From contig JAAYMO010000234.1 of assembly GCA_012521375.1 (NCBI GenBank), positions 1 through 38,070 on the forward strand: a stretch of 38,070 nt of DNA, read 5' to 3'. Made by a program: the position numbers and the translations under genes. This document shows, one piece after another, positions 33,821 through 38,070 of the stretch. Below the pieces are notes generated by a model that had not been told where the DNA came from, made no database searches, and worked only from the letters and a program-made list of their open reading frames with translations. Numbering within the stretch: position 1 is the first letter of the stretch; the number at the start of each line of letters is the position of its first letter. Source of the DNA: Clostridiales bacterium. GTDB lineage: Bacteria > Bacillota > Clostridia > Lutisporales > Lutisporaceae.

Positions 33821-35899
33821 TCAATTTGCAGACATTTCAGTAATGCTCAATACGTAACCATCCTTTGTTTCTATTCTAAAGGGCACTTTAGCAGCATTAT
33901 CTGAATAAATGTTTAGATATCTAATAAATTCGTCTTTATCTTTAGTGCTGTAGAATCTGACTTCATCCATTCCAACAGAGTTATTTCCCCAATCAATGAA
34001 GTTATATTCTGTCTTCTCATTTACCAAGAAAGCAAGGTTATCCTCTCTAGGATTATAAATGTAGTATCCGTTAGGCATATCATAAGCTTTAATATCTAAC
34101 TCTTCTATCCTTTTAGTATCCTCCAAAGTTATCCATTCAATTGGGTCAAAGTGGAATAAATCAGGATGGGACACAGCAAAATTGGATATAAATCCAATAT
34201 ATGTACTAATTGGTGTTTGCAAAAAATCATCCACCGATACATTATAAATCAATTCAATCATTTCATCACTGGGCTGGCCTAGCGTTCCATGAATAAAATC
34301 GAGAGCAACATCCAATGGTTCCAAAAGCCATGGATGATGACCATTATCGCACTGTTTCTGTAATTCAGTGTAATAGTCAGCTAATGAGTTATCAACCTGT
34401 GGGTCATTATAATACACTGTTCCGTTACCATCCATCCATCTTTCCACACACCATATGCCCCGGCTACCTTTAGTTGCAGGCTGTGATAATAGAGCTTGAG
34501 CCGTTTCACCTGTAGAAAGCTTAAACTTTGCAATTACATGTTGTCCAGTAAAAAATTCCTGCGGAAGATACCCAGATAACTCCAAAAATTGCCTCAGTGC
34601 AATTTCCTGGCTCGATAACAAATCACCCATCTCACCGTTCCAAATTATACCTAAAAATTCTGGTTTTCCATCCTTATAGGAAAAAACCATAACAGGTTTG
34701 CCCATGCTGCTATCTTCAGTAATCCAGCCATCTACTTCATTCATTCCCCCTGCTAGCACAACGTTTTGGATGTTATCAGGCTTTAATCTGTATTCAATTG
34801 ACCATAACTCAATAGGATAGTTCATTAAATCATAAAACATAGCTAATTTATTAAGTGATGTTATCTTATACTCAACAACTTTAAAATTTTGATACTCAGC
34901 CTTTTCATAATTCTCAATAACCTGTTCTACATACCTATTTGCATAATCTTCTATTGTAAGTATTTCATTCTTTGGATTGGAAAGGAGGCCAAAAGAAAGA
35001 ACTGCAATGCCAATCACCGCTATAATTATAACCCAGAACACAGGCTTTTTGTAATTCATTACATTTTTGATACGGTTTTTGGTGTCGCCTTCACCAAAAG
35101 CAAGCGGATTTGCTTTTAAAGTTCTTCTTCCTGTGGTAAGTGACAAAAGAGATGATGAATATTCTTTTTTTACACCAACGCCCAGTTTTCTTATAACTGC
35201 CTCATCGCATGACATTTCCATATCCTTGCCACTTTCAAAATAGGCTATCCATACCAGAGGATTAAACCAATGGATACATAAAGCCAAATAACCAATTATT
35301 CTGAATACATGGTCAAATCTTCTAATATGTATTTGCTCATGAAGTAATATATATCCTTTTTCTGATTCCGATAATAACATTGGTAGATAAATCTTGGGGC
35401 GGATAATTCCAAGTACAAAGGGTGTATCTACCCCATTTAGAAGATATATATTATCCCTGTCGTATACTGCATTTTTAAGTTTTCTTTTCAACCTCAAGAG
35501 GTCTACTAGACTATATATTAAGAGCACCAAAACCCCAATCATCCACAGTGTCTCACCTATATTAATCCATATTTTCATTGGGTTTACACTTTCGTATATA
35601 GTCACCGCCGGAAGAGATGAATTAGTAAAATAATCAACATTTATTATTCCTGTATTAACTTGGGAAGCACGGGTATACAGAATATCATAAGATATAGGCT
35701 CCGGATTAACAGGAATAAAGCTTAGCATGCTTTCAAAAGAAATCGGAAGTAAGAGTCTGAATAATGCCACAGCCCATAGGCAATAAGAAAAGATTGTTGG
35801 AGCTTTCTTCAAAAAAAGCCTTGCTGCCAGCACAAACAGTATGACTACACTTCCAATGTAACTCATATTGAGAATCTGTAAAAAGAGCCTTTCCAACAT
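33821..35899 (-). CDS. M56 family metallopeptidase sensor, BlaR1/MecR1-like
   Basis: A 692-residue membrane sensor-protease. The N-terminal 300 residues carry four transmembrane helices and the M56 zinc protease motif HEQIH (187-191), then CDEAVIRKLGV with the third ligand region. The helix PVFWVIIIAVIGIAVLSFGL (about 283-302) leads to an extracytoplasmic part of about 390 residues. In classic BlaR1 that part is a penicillin-binding transpeptidase domain with SxxK. I see no such motif here, so the signal is probably not a beta-lactam. Its start is two bases from the stop of the BlaI-like repressor. By analogy, sensing activates the protease and removes the repressor from DNA. Induction is autoregulated through the operators at 36291-36332. 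Confidence 0.88.
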   Translation of the reverse strand: MLERLFLQILNMSYIGSVVILFVLAARLFLKKAPTIFSYCLWAVALFRLLLPISFESMLSFIPVNPEPISYDILYTRASQVNTGIINVDYFTNSSLPAVTIYESVNPMKIWINIGETLWMIGVLVLLIYSLVDLLRLKRKLKNAVYDRDNIYLLNGVDTPFVLGIIRPKIYLPMLLSESEKGYILLHEQIHIRRFDHVFRIIGYLALCIHWFNPLVWIAYFESGKDMEMSCDEAVIRKLGVGVKKEYSSSLLSLTTGRRTLKANPLAFGEGDTKNRIKNVMNYKKPVFWVIIIAVIGIAVLSFGLLSNPKNEILTIEDYANRYVEQVIENYEKAEYQNFKVVEYKITSLNKLAMFYDLMNYPIELWSIEYRLKPDNIQNVVLAGGMNEVDGWITEDSSMGKPVMVFSYKDGKPEFLGIIWNGEMGDLLSSQEIALRQFLELSGYLPQEFFTGQHVIAKFKLSTGETAQALLSQPATKGSRGIWCVERWMDGNGTVYYNDPQVDNSLADYYTELQKQCDNGHHPWLLEPLDVALDFIHGTLGQPSDEMIELIYNVSVDDFLQTPISTYIGFISNFAVSHPDLFHFDPIEWITLEDTKRIEELDIKAYDMPNGYYIYNPREDNLAFLVNEKTEYNFIDWGNNSVGMDEVRFYSTKDKDEFIRYLNIYSDNAAKVPFRIETKDGYVLSITEMSAN

Positions 35900-35901
35900 A
35901 T

Positions 35902-36264
35902 CTAATCCTCCCTATATCCATCAATTAATTTTTGTATCTCCTGGACTTCCTTATCACTTAGCTTTTTATGGCGTGTAAAAGCTGCTATAAACCTTGGCAA
36001 TGAACCTTCAAAGGATTCCTCAAGAAACATCTCTCCTTGTAACGTCAAAAATTCATCTCTTGACATCAAAGAAATGACCGTTCCATTCTTATTCTTAAAT
36101 AAACCCCTATCGCAAAGCCGTCTAAGCATTGTATAAGTTGTTGTCCGTTTCCAATTAAACTCCTGAGCACACAGTTCAGTAAGCTCCCGGGATGTCACTG
36201 GTTCATGCTCCCAGATTAAATCAGCAAACTTTTGTTCCATTTCACCTAATTTATATTTTTTCAT
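35902..36264 (-). CDS. BlaI/MecI/CopY family transcriptional repressor
   Basis: A 120-residue dimeric winged-helix repressor. The N-terminus KLGEMEQKFADLIWEHEPVT and the recognition region TSRELTELC to TTTYTMLRRLCDRGL are typical. The C-terminal half (SLPRFIAAFTRHKKLSDKEV) is the dimerisation domain that relatives lose when cleaved. The frame extends to a GTG-like position at 36291, but AGGAGG lies nine bases before the ATG at 36264, which I use. It is followed after two bases by the M56 sensor gene. Two inverted repeats covering both promoter boxes upstream indicate self-repression. Confidence 0.92.
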   Translation of the reverse strand: MKKYKLGEMEQKFADLIWEHEPVTSRELTELCAQEFNWKRTTTYTMLRRLCDRGLFKNKNGTVISLMSRDEFLTLQGEMFLEESFEGSLPRFIAAFTRHKKLSDKEVQEIQKLIDGYRED

Positions 36265-36290
36265 AATTATGTACCTCCTGTCTACTGCCA

Positions 36291-36309
36291 TTAGACAACA
36301 ATAGTCTAA
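36291..36309. promoter_or_regulatory. BlaI-type operator 1
   Basis: TTAGAC and GTCTAA form a perfect inverted repeat around seven bases (TTAGACAACAATAGTCTAA). It covers the -10 box and the predicted transcription start of the repressor-sensor operon. It has the general GACA/TGTC-like half-site shape of BlaI/MecI/CopY operators. Confidence 0.7.
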
Positions 36310-36331
36310 CTCTATTAGACAAGCATGTCAA
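36303..36331 (-). promoter_or_regulatory. Promoter of the BlaI-BlaR1-like operon
   Basis: TTGACA (36326-36331) and TAGACT (36303-36308) are 17 bases apart on the minus strand, with the predicted start about 30 bases before the repressor ATG. Both boxes are embedded in the operator repeats, as expected for direct repression. Confidence 0.75.
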
Positions 36332-36332
36332 G
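36315..36332. promoter_or_regulatory. BlaI-type operator 2
   Basis: TTAGAC and GTCAAG are arranged as an inverted repeat around six bases, sharing the TTAGAC half-site with operator 1. It covers the -35 box. Its centre is about 23 bases from that of operator 1, a little over two helical turns, which would place both dimers on one face of the DNA. Confidence 0.6.
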
Positions 36333-36341
36333 CAATCTGAA

Positions 36342-36379
36342 TAAAAAATACTGCCTTTAATCTCAATCAATGGCAGTAT
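36342..36379 (-). terminator. Terminator after the small membrane protein gene
   Basis: On the minus strand ATACTGCC pairs with GGCAGTAT around a 16-base loop, followed by six T. It ends the transcript of the 89-residue gene and shields the regulator promoter just downstream. The stretch 36380-36506 shows nothing else. Confidence 0.8.
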
Positions 36380-36506
36380 CTTTATAAAAACTATCAAAAT
36401 AGGCTAGTCGCTATTTATGCATTATGAAACAATTATTCTAATTATAAATATTAGAGCTGTTCTGGCTAACTTCACAAATAAGAATGATGTGTCAATCAGT
36501 TTATTA

Positions 36507-36776
36507 TCAATTTTTATTCTTATACTCCTTGTACTCCCTATAAGACTGTTTTAAATATGGTATAAACATTATAAATAATACTAATATAGTCATCATGTCT
36601 AAGACTGATTTTAAAGGTTCTTGAAGAGTTCGATACACATTTAAACTTCCTGAATAAAATGCAGTACACCAAGATAAAGCTGCAAATATTAAATATATAT
36701 TCTGTTTTGACTTGCTAAAAGAATAAAAGCAGTATACAGCTATAGGTACAAAAATCAATACCCGACCAATATCCAT
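36507..36776 (-). CDS. Small membrane protein, 89 residues
   Basis: I do not recognise a family. The protein has three hydrophobic stretches: VLIFVPIAVYCFYSF near the N-terminus, IYLIFAALSWCTAFYSGSL, and SVLDMMTILVLFIMFIPYL. A charged tail (REYKEYKNKN) follows, so it should be a small integral membrane protein. AAGGAGA is spaced six bases from the ATG and a terminator follows the stop, both of which favour a real gene. It lies between leucine dehydrogenase and the BlaI-like operon on the same strand, with no evident link to either. Confidence 0.7.
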   Translation of the reverse strand: MDIGRVLIFVPIAVYCFYSFSKSKQNIYLIFAALSWCTAFYSGSLNVYRTLQEPLKSVLDMMTILVLFIMFIPYLKQSYREYKEYKNKN

Positions 36777-36914
36777 ATCAATTCTCCTTCCTAGTAAAAG
36801 GTGAAATATAGGATCATAACTTATTTTTTATTGGTCATAAATCTACTTATGCTCATTGTTTAACATTTGTCCATAGATTTCCTGATGAGTAGAAATGTGT
36901 TTTATGTCGGAAGA

Positions 36915-37982
36915 CTATTTTCTATTATAAATTGTTTTAATTTTGCTTACTGATGCGATTCTATCTTCAGCCATTTTATCAGCGGCCTTATATGTTGGAA
37001 TGCCTTCCTTTTTGGCCAGCTCAAACACTTTCTTGCAGGCGTCATAAATTTTTGCAGTGTTTTTCATGGCATTTTCTTTGCTATATTCACGTCCTGATAT
37101 ATCATCAATTATATTGATAACACCGCCGCTGTTTATTATATAATCCGGTACATAAAGTATTCCTTTTTTATGAAGAATATCACCATGTCTAGGCTCGGCT
37201 AATTGGTTGTTAGCTGAACCAGCAATAATTTTGCATTTTAATTGTTCTATTGTTTTGTCATTTATTATGGCACCTATGGCGCAGGGCGAAAACACATCAC
37301 ATTCTACTCCGTATATTTCATCCAGCCCTACAGCAATTGCACCTAATTCTGCTACGGCTTTATCAATTTTTGTTTTATCCCTTGATGTTACTATTAATTT
37401 GGCTCCAGTTTCATACAATAAATCTGCCAGGAGTCTCCCTACAGCTCCTAATCCTTGAATTGCCACGGTTTTCCCTTTCAAATCATCGCTGCCATAAACT
37501 TCATTAACAGCTGCTTGCATTCCTTTAAAAACTCCATAAGCTGTCATCGGTGAAGGATTGCCACTTCCTGTCTCCAAACCCACTATATAATTCGTTTCAC
37601 AACTAATATATTCGGCATCCTGCTGTGTCATATTCATATCTTCACCAGTTATGTATCTGCCGTTTAGTCCTTCAACAAATCTTCCGAAAGCTCTAAACAA
37701 TGCTTCGCTTTTTATCTTTTTTGGATCACCTATAATAACTGCTTTCCCACCGCCAAGATTTAATCCTACAGCCGCATTTTTATATGTCATACCTCTGGCC
37801 AATCTTAAGGCATCTATAACCGCTTCTTCTTCAGACTCATAATCGTAGATTCTTGTCCCGCCTAACGCCGGTCCTAAAGTAGTATCATGAATAGCGATAA
37901 TTGCTTTTAACCCGGAACTTTTATCCTGACAAAACACTAGTTGCTCATAATCATATTCTTCCATTTTACTAAATATATCCAT
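36915..37982 (-). CDS. Leucine dehydrogenase (Glu/Leu/Phe/Val dehydrogenase family)
   Basis: NAD-dependent oxidative deamination of leucine and other branched amino acids to 2-oxo acids and ammonia. The protein has 355 residues, the usual leucine dehydrogenase length. The catalytic lysines K68 (MTYKNA) and K80 ([11 protein letters not shown]) are in place, as are [17 protein letters not shown], the NAD fold [15 protein letters not shown] and SANNQL with [13 protein letters not shown]. The short N-terminus and missing glutamate-specific residues separate it from glutamate dehydrogenase. Valine or phenylalanine preference cannot be excluded. AGGAGGT precedes the ATG, and a strong promoter lies just upstream. 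It is the last gene in the window and fits amino-acid fermentation. Confidence 0.92.
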   Translation of the reverse strand: MDIFSKMEEYDYEQLVFCQDKSSGLKAIIAIHDTTLGPALGGTRIYDYESEEEAVIDALRLARGMTYKNAAVGLNLGGGKAVIIGDPKKIKSEALFRAFGRFVEGLNGRYITGEDMNMTQQDAEYISCETNYIVGLETGSGNPSPMTAYGVFKGMQAAVNEVYGSDDLKGKTVAIQGLGAVGRLLADLLYETGAKLIVTSRDKTKIDKAVAELGAIAVGLDEIYGVECDVFSPCAIGAIINDKTIEQLKCKIIAGSANNQLAEPRHGDILHKKGILYVPDYIINSGGVINIIDDISGREYSKENAMKNTAKIYDACKKVFELAKKEGIPTYKAADKMAEDRIASVSKIKTIYNRK

Positions 37983-38022
37983 ATATTGTACCTCCTTTTA
38001 TAAATGTATTCTTATGGTTTAT

Positions 38023-38051
38023 ATTATATTAATTAGCTTGTAATTGGTCAA
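38023..38051 (-). promoter_or_regulatory. Promoter of leucine dehydrogenase
   Basis: TTGACC (38046-38051) and TATAAT (38023-38028) are exactly 17 bases apart on the minus strand. The predicted start leaves a leader of about 34 bases with the AGGAGGT ribosome binding site, so this is the likely main promoter. Confidence 0.85.
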
Positions 38052-38070
38052 ACGTTAGGCCGCTTGGAAT

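Noticed and set aside
33821-35899. Beta-lactam sensing BlaR1
   Set aside because: The outer domain shows no SxxK/KTG-type transpeptidase motifs and no beta-lactamase is adjacent; only the M56 protease part supports the BlaR1 relation.
1-38070. CRISPR arrays, prophage, insertion sequences
   Set aside because: No regularly spaced repeats, transposase, integrase or phage structural genes were seen on either strand.

Overview
The window reads as chromosome of a low-GC, anaerobic, amino-acid-fermenting Firmicute of the Clostridia/Tissierellia kind. This rests on AT-rich codon use, strong AGGAGG ribosome binding sites, a dgt-yqxD-dnaG-rpoD block, S-layer-homology (SLH) proteins, tryptophanase, leucine dehydrogenase and AbgT-type uptake. 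The genus is not determined. No phage, insertion sequence, CRISPR array or plasmid function was seen.

Layout. 1-1.9 kb: a DUF255 thioredoxin-domain protein cut by the window edge and a PflA-like radical SAM protein. 2.2-6.5 kb: an AbgT-family transporter with an M20 amidohydrolase, divergent from an AbgA-like hydrolase. 6.6-9.9 kb: tryptophanase and a methyl-accepting chemotaxis protein. 9.9-11.1 kb: a decayed TRIC/UPF0126 membrane protein gene behind a glycine riboswitch whose first aptamer looks intact and whose second looks eroded. 11.1-15.8 kb: a probable five-gene operon (NEW3-domain surface protein, ABC ATPase, ABC permease, ECF sigma factor, membrane partner of the sigma factor). 15.9-18.1 kb: a two-domain class II aldolase protein and, convergent with it, an S41-family protein lacking both catalytic residues. 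18.2-23.3 kb: an SLH-anchored GH18 protein, an unrecognised 217-residue protein and a YcdB/SLH protein. 23.3-31.1 kb: the housekeeping block on the minus strand (dgt, yqxD, dnaG, rpoD, tRNA-Asn, tRNA-Ile(CAU), trmK, nif3, zinc-ribbon coiled-coil protein, RNase P RNA). 31.4-33.7 kb: an AviRa-like rRNA methyltransferase and a pair of membrane genes (polyprenol-kinase-like and CDF-like). 33.8-36.3 kb: a BlaI/BlaR1-type regulator pair with operators over its promoter. 36.5-38 kb: a small membrane protein and leucine dehydrogenase.

How the genes work together. AbgT, the two M20 hydrolases, tryptophanase and leucine dehydrogenase fit import, hydrolysis and fermentation of amino-acid conjugates and amino acids. 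The NEW3-ABC-sigma operon and the BlaI/BlaR1 pair are the two clear envelope-signalling modules. The housekeeping block has separate promoters for the tRNAs and rnpB. The most unusual items are the co-decaying riboswitch and target gene, the residue-dead S41 protein, the CDF-like protein with basic residues at zinc-ligand positions, the duplicated aldolase fold, and the chemotaxis receptor with no ordinary start codon.
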